Shown one piece after another: positions 55,669 to 63,545 of a stretch of DNA of 64,000 nt. Within the stretch, counting starts at the first letter, position 1. Each line of letters starts with the position of its first letter. Below the pieces are notes generated by a model that saw only the letters and a list, made by a program, of their open reading frames with translations, had not been told where the DNA came from and did no database searches. A program made the position numbers and the translations under genes. Source of the stretch: Bacteroides luti (GTDB lineage: Bacteria; Bacteroidota; Bacteroidia; Bacteroidales; Bacteroidaceae); contig NZ_FQTV01000001.1 in assembly GCF_900128905.1 (NCBI RefSeq), positions 248,001-312,000 on the forward strand. Direction: 5' to 3'.

Positions 55669-57756
55669 ATGAAAAAATCAAAATTAGTAACGATGTCAGC
55701 AGCGCTAATGCTTGCCGGAACACTTTCGGCAGAAGCTGCAGGAGACAAGAGCGAGTCGCTTATCGGAAAGTCCGATATAGTAATCAAAGGCGGACGAATG
55801 ACTCCTGAAGCTCTTTGGGCTATGGGAAGAATCGGCGGATTTAATGTTTCACCAGACGGAAAGAAAATCGTCTATACGGTTGCTTACTACAGTGTACCAC
55901 AAAACAAGAGCAACAGAGAAGTCTTTGTGATGAACGCAGACGGTACTGACAACAAGCAAATTACTCACACTTCATTTGGTGAGAACGAAGCTATCTGGAT
56001 TAAAGGCGGTAGCAAAATTGCCTTTATAAGTTCAGAGAGCGGAAGTAGTCAGCTTTGGGAAATGAATCCGGACGGTACAGATCGCAAACAACTTTCCAAC
56101 TTCGACAAAGACATTGAAGGTTTTTCTTTTTCTCCTGACGGGAAAAAAGTACTTTTCATTTCACAAGTAAAGTATGGCACAACTACAGCCGACAGATACC
56201 CAGATCTTCCAAAAGCTAGCGGACTTGTTGTTGAGGACCTTATGTACAAGCACTGGGACGAATGGGTTACTACTGTTCCCCACCCTTTTGTAGCCGATTT
56301 TGATGGCTCTGCACTTACAAATATTACAGATATCATGGCTGGCGAACCATACGAATCGCCAATGAAACCTTTTGGTGGCATTGAGCAACTGGCATGGGAT
56401 GCTAAAGGCGAGAACATTGCATATACTTCACGCAAGAAGACAGGTATAGATTATGCCGTTTCTACCAATTCGGATATCTATGTATATAATCTGGCTTCCA
56501 AGCAAACAAAGAATATAACCGAAGGTATGATGGGTTACGACACAAACCCTCAATATTCTCCGGACGGAAAATATATTGCATGGCAAAGCATGGAGCACGA
56601 TGGATATGAAAGCGATCAGAATCGTTTATTCGTAATGAATCTGGCTACCGGAGTAAAAACATTCGTAAGCAAAGCATTCGATTCTAGTGTGGAAGGATTT
56701 ATCTGGAACAGCGATAGCAAGAGTCTTTTCTTCACCGGTGTATGGCATGCTACTTCACAGATCTACAAAGTAGATGTTGAAGGTAAAAAGCAACAAAAAC
56801 TTACTGAAGGTGTTCACGACTATGCTGCTATTAAACTTAACGGCAAACAACTGATTGCCACTCGTCACTCCATGAGCATGGGCGATGAAATCTATGCTGT
56901 ATCAATGAAAGGTGAAGCTAAACAGCTTACTTTCGAGAACAAGCATATCTACGATCAAGTAGAGATGGGCAAAGTGGAAGAACGTTGGATTAAGACAACC
57001 GATGGCAAAGATATGCTAACCTGGATTATCTATCCTCCTAAGTTCGATCCTAACAAGAAATATCCTACCCTGCTTTATTGTGAAGGTGGACCACAGTCAC
57101 CTGTAAGCCAGTTCTGGTCATACCGTTGGAACTTCCAGATGATGGCAACAAACGATTATATTGTTGTAGCTCCCAACCGTCGCGGATTACCAGGCTTTGG
57201 TAAGGAATGGAATGAGGAGATCAGCGGAGACTACGGTGGTCAGTGCATGAAAGATTACCTATCTGCTATCGACGAGATGGCAAAGGAACCTTATGTAAAT
57301 GCCGACAAATTAGGATGTGTTGGTGCCAGCTTCGGTGGCTTCTCTGTTTACTGGCTTGCCGGACATCACAACAAGCGTTTCAAGGCATTTATTGCTCACG
57401 ATGGTATCTTTAACATGGAACAACAATATCTGGAAACTGAAGAAATGTGGTTTGCCAACTGGGATATGGGTGGTGCTTACTGGGATAAGAACAACGCCAC
57501 AGCACAGCGCACATTTGCCAATTCACCTCATAAGTTTGTAGACAAATGGGATACTCCTATCCTTTGTATCCACGGAGAAAAGGATTACAGAATTCTTGCT
57601 TCTCAAGGCATGTCTGCTTTCAATGCAGCCAAACTAAGAGGCGTTCCTGCGCAGCTGCTTATCTATCCTGACGAAAACCACTGGGTACTTAAACCACAAA
57701 ACGGTATCCTATGGCAAAGAACTTTTGCTGCATGGCTGGATAAATGGTTGAAATAA
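55669..57756 (+). CDS. S9-family serine peptidase, DPP5-like
   Basis: This exported prolyl-oligopeptidase-family enzyme has about 695 residues. The ATG at 55669 gives a clean signal peptide (SAEAA-GDKS); the frame is open from 55627. The N-terminal beta-propeller (~45-400) has PD40/WD40-like repeats such as FSPDGKKVLF and YSPDGKYIAW. The C-terminal alpha/beta hydrolase has the nucleophile Ser554 in GASFGGFS, Asp in HGEKDYRI and His in DENHWVLKP. The ending resembles periplasmic DPP5 of Porphyromonas, which removes dipeptides from oligopeptides. No lipobox, so it is probably periplasmic. Monocistronic. Confidence 0.88.
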   Translation: MKKSKLVTMSAALMLAGTLSAEAAGDKSESLIGKSDIVIKGGRMTPEALWAMGRIGGFNVSPDGKKIVYTVAYYSVPQNKSNREVFVMNADGTDNKQITHTSFGENEAIWIKGGSKIAFISSESGSSQLWEMNPDGTDRKQLSNFDKDIEGFSFSPDGKKVLFISQVKYGTTTADRYPDLPKASGLVVEDLMYKHWDEWVTTVPHPFVADFDGSALTNITDIMAGEPYESPMKPFGGIEQLAWDAKGENIAYTSRKKTGIDYAVSTNSDIYVYNLASKQTKNITEGMMGYDTNPQYSPDGKYIAWQSMEHDGYESDQNRLFVMNLATGVKTFVSKAFDSSVEGFIWNSDSKSLFFTGVWHATSQIYKVDVEGKKQQKLTEGVHDYAAIKLNGKQLIATRHSMSMGDEIYAVSMKGEAKQLTFENKHIYDQVEMGKVEERWIKTTDGKDMLTWIIYPPKFDPNKKYPTLLYCEGGPQSPVSQFWSYRWNFQMMATNDYIVVAPNRRGLPGFGKEWNEEISGDYGGQCMKDYLSAIDEMAKEPYVNADKLGCVGASFGGFSVYWLAGHHNKRFKAFIAHDGIFNMEQQYLETEEMWFANWDMGGAYWDKNNATAQRTFANSPHKFVDKWDTPILCIHGEKDYRILASQGMSAFNAAKLRGVPAQLLIYPDENHWVLKPQNGILWQRTFAAWLDKWLK

Positions 57757-57780
57757 TACGTTTCACTAAATTATAAAAGT

Positions 57781-57819
57781 AAAGGCTGAGCTCACACAAT
57801 GGGTTCAGCCTTTTGTTTT
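57781..57819 (+). terminator. Terminator after the S9 peptidase
   Basis: AAAGGCTGA (57781-57789) pairs with TCAGCCTTT (57805-57813), followed by TGTTTTT. Confidence 0.8.
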
Positions 57820-57928
57820 TATTTTTATCTCAGTAAAAAAAGCAGGTAATCAACTTATCGAAATAAAACCTTTGCTCATCATACTTTGTTATTTATTAAG
57901 AGACTAACTCTTATAAAAACAACTATTC

Positions 57929-59083
57929 ATGAAAACAAATACTACAATCTGCGCTCTAATATTTGTATTGACCACTTCATGTGCAACATTATCTAGAGAC
58001 ACCTATTATGATGAGACACCTGTAAGCTTCCAGATTTTCTATGATCAGTTGGGCTCTTATGGTCAATGGGTTGATTATCCAGATTATGGCTATATCTGGA
58101 TTCCTTATGTACGCGAAACCTTCGCACCCTATTCCACCAACGGCTATTGGGTACTAACTCAATATGGATGGTCGTGGATATCTGATTATAATTGGGGTTG
58201 GGCAGTATTCCATTATGGCCGCTGGGGATTTAATAATGCATTAGGATGGTTCTGGGTGCCTGGTTATGAATGGGGCCCCTCATGGGTTTACTGGCTTCAT
58301 GGCAATGGCTACTATGGCTGGTCGCCAATTGGTCCAGGAATGGGTATAAACTTCATTTTTGATGGACGATATGACAGATACCATGACCATTGGTGCTTTG
58401 TTAGAGAAAGAGACTTTGGAAGACGAAACATATATCGCTATTATGTAGATCAATCGGGTCACGAAAAAATTATGAGAACCTCTACAGTAATAGATAGAAC
58501 TTATAATTACAGAAGAAGAAATGCAACCTACAACTATGGGCCTGACAGAGAGTCTGTTCAAAGGGCATCGGGCACAACCGTTAACCGGTATTCTGTCCGT
58601 GAAAGCAATAGACCCGGACAGGAGATCAGAAATAATGAATTACGTATTTATCGACCTCAGATTGACAGAAACAGAAATACAAGGGAAACAGCTCCATCAA
58701 GGGTAATCAAAAGAGATGATGTAATACGAACTCCTGACAGAGAAATCCCTAATCAGAATCTGAGAATAAACCCGATAAATGGCCCGATTAAGCAACCTGA
58801 GAAGAAGGATATTCCACAGAAAATAAATGCCCCAACTGTTCCTCGTCGTGACGTAGATCAGCCTGAAAGGGTTCCTAGAACTTCGCCCACAGATGTAAAT
58901 AGGCCCGTGAGGCAACAAGATGCAACACCTCAAAGAAGAACTGAACCGGCACAAGACCGTACGGTTACTCCAAGACGAAGTGATGCTCCTGCAAGGCAGT
59001 CGAGAACAACAGAGAGGCAGGAAACTAAAAGGCAGGAAACCTCAAAGCCGGAAAGAAATACTGGAACCGAACGGAGAAGATGA
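57929..59083 (+). CDS. Tryptophan/tyrosine-rich lipoprotein with basic Pro-Arg tail (DUF6600-like)
   Basis: This 384-residue protein has a lipoprotein signal ending LTTSC (Cys18). Residues ~25-145 are extremely rich in Trp, Tyr and Gly in a repeating pattern (YGQWVDYPDYGYIWIPY, GYWVLTQYGWSWISDYNWGW, FHYGRWGFNNALGWFWVP, GYEWGPSWVYW), as in DUF6600 proteins. From ~190 to the end the chain is low-complexity and dominated by Arg, Pro, Thr, Gln and Asn, and is probably disordered. The fold may bind a polymer, but no activity is known. It ends with no clear partner gene downstream. Confidence 0.75.
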   Translation: MKTNTTICALIFVLTTSCATLSRDTYYDETPVSFQIFYDQLGSYGQWVDYPDYGYIWIPYVRETFAPYSTNGYWVLTQYGWSWISDYNWGWAVFHYGRWGFNNALGWFWVPGYEWGPSWVYWLHGNGYYGWSPIGPGMGINFIFDGRYDRYHDHWCFVRERDFGRRNIYRYYVDQSGHEKIMRTSTVIDRTYNYRRRNATYNYGPDRESVQRASGTTVNRYSVRESNRPGQEIRNNELRIYRPQIDRNRNTRETAPSRVIKRDDVIRTPDREIPNQNLRINPINGPIKQPEKKDIPQKINAPTVPRRDVDQPERVPRTSPTDVNRPVRQQDATPQRRTEPAQDRTVTPRRSDAPARQSRTTERQETKRQETSKPERNTGTERRR

Positions 59084-59541
59084 ATTTCTTCTACTGAGCG
59101 GAGAATCTGAAGCAAGTATAGAAGTTGCAGAGTTGATACCTTTAAAATCTATCACATAATGAAAATTACCAGTTCTTAATTGACAATAGGAAGAGATTAT
59201 AATACCAAACGTAGAAGATGCAGTCTGAGTTTTAAATATCGCCAGAAACAACTTTAGGAATAATGCTCTTAGCTTTAAGAATAATCGTATAGACTTTAAA
59301 TATCACAAGGAATAACAAGATTGTTATACCTTGTGGGTTATCCGATTTCAATGTTTAAGTTTTTAATATCATTAGTAATAACTCCTTGAATATGTAAATA
59401 AGATGTTAGTTTTAAAAGGATATTACTTTTCAGTAAAAATCCACTTAGAAAAGTTGATTTTGGATTATCAACCTTTTTAAGTGGATTTCTATTTTTCTAC
59501 GAGTATTCGAAACTAAAATAAAGTTTCAAGAGCTATGCGAT
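59084..59541. other. 458-base non-coding gap with two hairpins
   Basis: I find no supported ORF. A hairpin at 59304-59335 (CACAAGG ... CCTTGTG, with inner pairing of AATAACA and TGTTATA) has no T tract. A long hairpin at 59437-59488 is a terminator (separate entry). The text between has loosely repeated TTTAAATATC and GAATAA strings that look like AT-rich drift. Confidence 0.45.
59437..59494. terminator. Bidirectional terminator
   Basis: AAATCCACTTA (59437-59447) pairs with TAAGTGGATTT (59478-59488), and GTTGAT (59453-59458) with ATCAAC (59467-59472). T-rich tracts lie on both sides, so it could stop transcripts from either strand, including that of the 167-residue gene at 59542. Confidence 0.7.
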
Positions 59542-60045
59542 TCACTTAGCTAACATATAACGATAAAAACTCATGCACAGTTGTTGTGTTTCCTCGTCAG
59601 ACATATCAGTAAACGCACAAACCTCGCTCATCGCCGGTATCCATCTATTTTGAACGCTATCTTTAAATTCAGCAAAATTCAAGTCGAATTCATCTTCAGG
59701 ATTCAAAAAAGGTATCATCCGACACTCATAAATCAAGTTTAAGCCATCTCCTTCTTTTGATAAAAAATAGAGCCAATATGGAAACTCATCATCAAGTTTT
59801 TGAATGTATTTTCTCACCTCAGGTATTTCCCAAAGATTCTTATCTCCAGGATTTATACCTGTAAAAACGATGTTTACTTTTTCTCTAAAATATATAGCAA
59901 AATCCTCGTTATCAAGAAGTGCAGAAAGAATAGCCATTTGGGCCGATATATCCTGATTCACTATATCTTCAATTGTAATAGTAATATCAAGAGATTCAAT
60001 TCCGGCCTCCATTAGTTGGGATAATCTTTTTGTTTCTTTATTCAT
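59542..60045 (-). CDS. Hypothetical protein, 167 residues
   Basis: I do not recognise a family. The protein is acidic, without signal peptide or TM segment, so it is probably cytosolic. It has a helical start (ETKRLSQLMEAGIESLDITI), a middle with REKVNIVFTGINPGDKNLWEIPEV, an aromatic stretch FPYWLYFLSKEGDGLNLIYE and a C-terminal helix. It stands alone between two non-coding stretches and has its own terminator. The upstream DNA holds a -7-like TATCTTCG (minus strand, 60089-60082) and four phased direct repeats at 60137-60212, so its expression is likely controlled in a specific way. Confidence 0.7.
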   Translation of the reverse strand: MNKETKRLSQLMEAGIESLDITITIEDIVNQDISAQMAILSALLDNEDFAIYFREKVNIVFTGINPGDKNLWEIPEVRKYIQKLDDEFPYWLYFLSKEGDGLNLIYECRMIPFLNPEDEFDLNFAEFKDSVQNRWIPAMSEVCAFTDMSDEETQQLCMSFYRYMLAK

Positions 60046-60081
60046 AAATTTAGTTTTAAGAGTAATATTAAAATTGAGGCG

Positions 60082-60089
60082 CGAAGATA
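60082..60089 (-). promoter_or_regulatory. Possible -7 box of the 167-residue gene
   Basis: TATCTTCG on the minus strand is one base off TAnnTTTG, with TTGG near the -33 position. A start near 60075 would place the direct repeats at about -60 to -135. Confidence 0.35.
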
Positions 60090-60136
60090 GGTTAATTATT
60101 TTAACTCCAAGCTATCTCTATGAAATTATTTTTTTC

Positions 60137-60212
60137 ATTCACCAATAAAAAAAATCCATTCACCAGTGACTGAATAACTATTCACCAATGAATTTTAATT
60201 ATTCACCAATAA
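60137..60212. repeat. Four phased direct repeats (ATTCACCAATRA)
   Basis: Copies start at 60137, 60158, 60180 and 60201, that is 21, 22 and 21 bases apart, close to two helical turns. Each has ATTCACCA followed by AT or GT and then A/G-A. The last two copies share a longer stretch including AATTTT. They lie upstream of the 167-residue gene and could be sites for an activator or a co-operative repressor, or an AT-rich minisatellite. Confidence 0.75.
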
Positions 60213-60345
60213 ATTTTGTTTCAAAAGTGGATGCTTTTTTACACTTATTTCAAGAATTTAAATCTGTAAAATAGACTTTGTATAAAGCAAATTGAATCTC
60301 TCAAAATCGATATGCTTATCGCTGAAATGTTTCACGTATATCCAT

Positions 60346-61365
60346 CTAATCAAAAGAAGCACCGTAAGATACAATCCAGTCATAAAACCTCTCTATACCT
60401 TCCTGAATAGACGTTTGAGGCTTGTATCCAAAATCCTTTTCAAGCAGCGATACGTCTGCATAAGTGCGATAAACATCACCGGGTTGCATGCCTACATATT
60501 CCTTCACAGCCTCTTTACCTGTAACAGCTTCAATGGTATGAATAAAATCCATCAGTTTCACAGGGCTCGAATCTCCTATATTGTAGATTTTATAAGGAGT
60601 CTGTCCGGTAGTTGGTTTATCAATGATCTTTTCCAGTCCTTGAATTACATCGTCGATATAGGTAAAATCTCGTTCCATATCTCCGTGATTAAACACTTTG
60701 ATTGGCGTTCCATTCATGGTAGCTTTCATGAAAAGAAAGGGAGCCATGTCTGGTCTTCCCCAAGGACCATAAACGGTAAAGAAGCGTACGCCCGTAGTGG
60801 GTAGTTGATACAAGTGACTATAGGCATGAGCCATCAGTTCGTCTGCTTTCTTTGTTGCAGCATATAAGCTTTCGGGCCTGTCTACCTGATCGTCTTCTGA
60901 ATACGGAACCTTCTCATTAAGTCCGTATATGCTGCTGGAACTGGCATAAACAAAGTGCTCTACCTGGTTCTGCCTACAAGCTTCGAGCACATTAGCGAAA
61001 CCAACAATATTCGATTCAATATACGTAAACGGGTGATCAATGGAATAACGCACTCCGGCCTGAGCTGCCAGATTACAAACTACATCGAACTTCTCGGTCT
61101 CGAACAGTTTATTTAGCTCATCTCTTTCCGTGAGATCTAACTTAATGAAGCGATAATGAGAATATGTAGCACTAGGAACCAGTTCTTTGTCGGCTATCTC
61201 TGCTTGGTTTATGCCGGTTTCTTTCAAACGACTGTACTTCAATCTAACGTCGTAGTAACTATTAATATTATCAATTCCCACGACCTCATCTCCACGTTCC
61301 AGTAATCTCTTAACTATATGATAGCCTATAAATCCGGCTGCACCTGTTACTAATATCTTCTTCAT
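60346..61365 (-). CDS. UDP-glucuronate 4-epimerase-like NAD-dependent epimerase
   Basis: This 339-residue short-chain-type nucleotide-sugar epimerase has the NAD-binding GAAGFIG (8-14), the substrate region SSSSIYG (142-148), the catalytic pair Tyr168/Lys172 in YAATKK, and VRFFTVYGPWGRPDMAPF (193-210). The NINSYYDVRLKYSRL stretch near the N-terminus and the VYGPWGRPDM motif are typical of UDP-glucuronate 4-epimerases, which make UDP-galacturonate. It is the last gene of the envelope cassette, 10 bases after the ArnT-like gene, so its product may be the sugar that the cassette attaches. Confidence 0.87.
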   Translation of the reverse strand: MKKILVTGAAGFIGYHIVKRLLERGDEVVGIDNINSYYDVRLKYSRLKETGINQAEIADKELVPSATYSHYRFIKLDLTERDELNKLFETEKFDVVCNLAAQAGVRYSIDHPFTYIESNIVGFANVLEACRQNQVEHFVYASSSSIYGLNEKVPYSEDDQVDRPESLYAATKKADELMAHAYSHLYQLPTTGVRFFTVYGPWGRPDMAPFLFMKATMNGTPIKVFNHGDMERDFTYIDDVIQGLEKIIDKPTTGQTPYKIYNIGDSSPVKLMDFIHTIEAVTGKEAVKEYVGMQPGDVYRTYADVSLLEKDFGYKPQTSIQEGIERFYDWIVSYGASFD

Positions 61366-61375
61366 AAAATCTATT

Positions 61376-62920
61376 TTATAGAATTATGATGAAACAATCA
61401 CCTTTAACTATTTTCTGTTTACCTTCTACCATTTTCTTAAGAGAAGGGGTTCTGTTTACATCTTTTATACGGACAAACAATATAGCTTTGCCGCATTGTT
61501 TTTTGTTCAAATCAGTCTCTTTAAGCTCCTTTAAATCTCGTTTCAGATAAGCATCTATATTTTCCATTCTACCGGAATTATAAAAGTAGAATGAATCTAT
61601 TCCTTTCTGGCGGGCAATCTCCTCTCCTGTTTTACACATTTCTCCATAACCTATATATTCATTGTAGGAAGGTATAAAGAACGATCCGGCAAAAATGGTT
61701 ATGAGTAATCCTGCAGCAAGTGTATAGATTGACTTATTCAAATTCCTTTGCTTGTACAAATAGTAAAGAGCCAGAACGGCTATAACCAGTAAAAACGCAG
61801 TTAAAACGTAAATAAGCGGGGTATTTAAAAGGGCTATTGGTTTTATTCTACTCAATATAATTATTGCTGGAAATGCAGCTCCTATAATAACCAATGGAAT
61901 GGCTATCAGAGCAGAGACGAACTTGCTTTGATTTACTTTTTTCAATAGCAGCACAGCCAGATAGGCAAAGAAAGGAAACGCCGGAAGCATGTAAACTTCC
62001 ACCTTTGAACTAACCAAAGAAAGCCCTACGAATGTAAGGGTGATAATGGTTAGAAAGAATTTCTCCAGATCTGTCTTGATCAGTCGGGCTTTTATTCCCG
62101 CAAAAAGAACTCCGATATAAAGCAATGACCAGGGAGCCAGACTATACCATATAGCTTCAAAATAGAAATAAAACGGTTTCTTATGGTGAAATGAATCTAC
62201 CGCTCTGTTTACCGTTTGGTTAAACAAAAGATTGTGCAGATAGGTATATCCACCTTCCATAAAGACTCCAGTAAACCAGATTGCTGAGCCTGCCAGCAGA
62301 ATGCACCACGCCTTAACACCCCAGTACCGTCCAAAGGTTTTCAGTTCGCCTTTTACTATCAGGAAAGCGATAACGGACAAGATGGGAATTAATAATCCGA
62401 AAGGACCTTTGGTGAAAAGCGCCATAAAGGTATAAAATGGAAACAGATAGCTGCTCCATTTTGTGTCTTTCCCTGTATACATCTGGTAAAAGGTGTACAA
62501 AGCCAGCACAATAAACATACACATCAGCATATCCATTCGCAATACGATACCTGCTCCAATAAAATATCCACTTGTTATCAGCATTAATTGTGCAGATAGA
62601 CGGCTATTTTGATCAGCTTCCGTTGCAATCCATTTATCCATTACATAGAGCACTACCAAAGCGGGAATTATGGAGAACAGGCCCAGAAAGAGCATACTAT
62701 GGGTACCAAATAAGAGCTTACCCAATATTACAATCCACAGATAGAGCGGTGGTTTGTCGGCATACGCTATTCCATGGTTAGTAAAGGTGAAGAAGTTGCC
62801 ATAGCGAATGGCTTCATCTGCAATACTGAGGTATTTCAGTTCATTATCCGGTGTGAAATCACGAAAGAATAACAGGGGCAGAAACGCCAGCAATAACAGT
62901 AAATATTTATTCGCTTTCAT
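61376..62920 (-). CDS. ArnT-like membrane glycosyltransferase (GT39/GT83 type)
   Basis: This 514-residue polytopic protein has about eleven TM helices and a C-terminal soluble part. The first periplasmic loop carries FRDFTPDNELKYLSIADEA and YADKPPLYLWIVIL, the pattern of ArnT/PMT-type enzymes in which an acidic residue acts in catalysis. Such enzymes move a sugar from an undecaprenyl-phosphate donor to lipid A or a protein on the periplasmic side. Its start overlaps the upstream LAB_N gene by 14 bases. With the GT2 and the epimerase it suggests sugar decoration of lipid A or another envelope acceptor. Confidence 0.85.
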   Translation of the reverse strand: MKANKYLLLLLAFLPLLFFRDFTPDNELKYLSIADEAIRYGNFFTFTNHGIAYADKPPLYLWIVILGKLLFGTHSMLFLGLFSIIPALVVLYVMDKWIATEADQNSRLSAQLMLITSGYFIGAGIVLRMDMLMCMFIVLALYTFYQMYTGKDTKWSSYLFPFYTFMALFTKGPFGLLIPILSVIAFLIVKGELKTFGRYWGVKAWCILLAGSAIWFTGVFMEGGYTYLHNLLFNQTVNRAVDSFHHKKPFYFYFEAIWYSLAPWSLLYIGVLFAGIKARLIKTDLEKFFLTIITLTFVGLSLVSSKVEVYMLPAFPFFAYLAVLLLKKVNQSKFVSALIAIPLVIIGAAFPAIIILSRIKPIALLNTPLIYVLTAFLLVIAVLALYYLYKQRNLNKSIYTLAAGLLITIFAGSFFIPSYNEYIGYGEMCKTGEEIARQKGIDSFYFYNSGRMENIDAYLKRDLKELKETDLNKKQCGKAILFVRIKDVNRTPSLKKMVEGKQKIVKGDCFIIIL

Positions 62921-63542
62921 TTAATCGGTATTTGTAGTCTTTTCGTGCTATTATTATATTACGGAAGTAAGCTACAAAACCTACTGCCTGACCTAATATC
63001 AAGACCGGATCTAAACGGAACATTCCATAAGCTATGATTACAAACGAACCTATTAGACTAATTACCCAGAAGCCAATTGGTAGAATAGATTCATTTCTTC
63101 TGGCCGAATAAACCATCTGATATACAAACCGAAGGGTGAATATCACTTGTCCCATGGAGCCAAATATAAGCAGCCACAAAGGCACTTTATCGTTTTTCAG
63201 GAAGGAAGCTATAAACTCATCGGCATTGTTGCATACAAAGATTACGGCTACAACGGGAGTTAACAACATAATGGTGCGCAGCACAGCATGAACCCGCTTC
63301 CAGTCTCCTTTTTCATGCAGGTTCCATATATAAATATAATAGGAAATAAACTGCCCCAGCAAGATGGAGAAATCGTTTCTCATCCATCCATAGATAACCA
63401 GCAGATATGATCCCAGAATACTTAGAATCCAAAAAATAGAAGGAGACAATACTTTCTTGGCCCTTTCAGATAATATCCATTGAAATAAGATACGTGCCGA
63501 AAAGAATGCCTGGGCTAAAAAACCTATAGCATACATTATCAT
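62907..63542 (-). CDS. Membrane protein with two LAB_N (lipid A biosynthesis N-terminal) domains
   Basis: This 211-residue membrane protein is made of two tandem copies of the three-helix LAB_N unit. Copy 1 (~3-75) has GFLAQAFFSARILFQWI, SPSIFWILSILGSYLLVIYG and ILLGQFISYYIYIWNL. Copy 2 (~125-200) has GSMGQVIFTLRFVYQMVY, PIGFWVISLIGSFVIIAYG and LILGQAVGFVAYFRNI. The unit is named from the N-terminus of some LpxB proteins, but here there is no catalytic LpxB part. The position between the GT2 and ArnT-like genes (3-base gap, 14-base overlap) suggests that it moves or helps present the lipid-linked sugar. That role is inference. Confidence 0.85.
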   Translation of the reverse strand: MIMYAIGFLAQAFFSARILFQWILSERAKKVLSPSIFWILSILGSYLLVIYGWMRNDFSILLGQFISYYIYIWNLHEKGDWKRVHAVLRTIMLLTPVVAVIFVCNNADEFIASFLKNDKVPLWLLIFGSMGQVIFTLRFVYQMVYSARRNESILPIGFWVISLIGSFVIIAYGMFRLDPVLILGQAVGFVAYFRNIIIARKDYKYRLNESE

Positions 63543-63545
63543 TGT

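Noticed and set aside
56049-56435. 128-residue minus-strand ORF opposite the S9 peptidase
   Set aside because: Antisense to the propeller domain; no promoter or motif.
58920-59159. 79-residue ORF overlapping the end of the Trp-rich lipoprotein
   Set aside because: It is an alternative frame of the low-complexity Arg/Pro tail, where codon bias makes chance ORFs likely.
60137-60212. CRISPR-like array
   Set aside because: The repeats are only about 12 bases with 9-10 base spacers, which is too short for CRISPR, and no cas gene is near. The spacing suggests protein-binding sites instead.
62480-62500. Third copy of the GGTGTAC element
   Set aside because: Only the short word AAAGGTGTAC matches. 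It lies within the ArnT-like coding region without the TTTACTCTACAC part.
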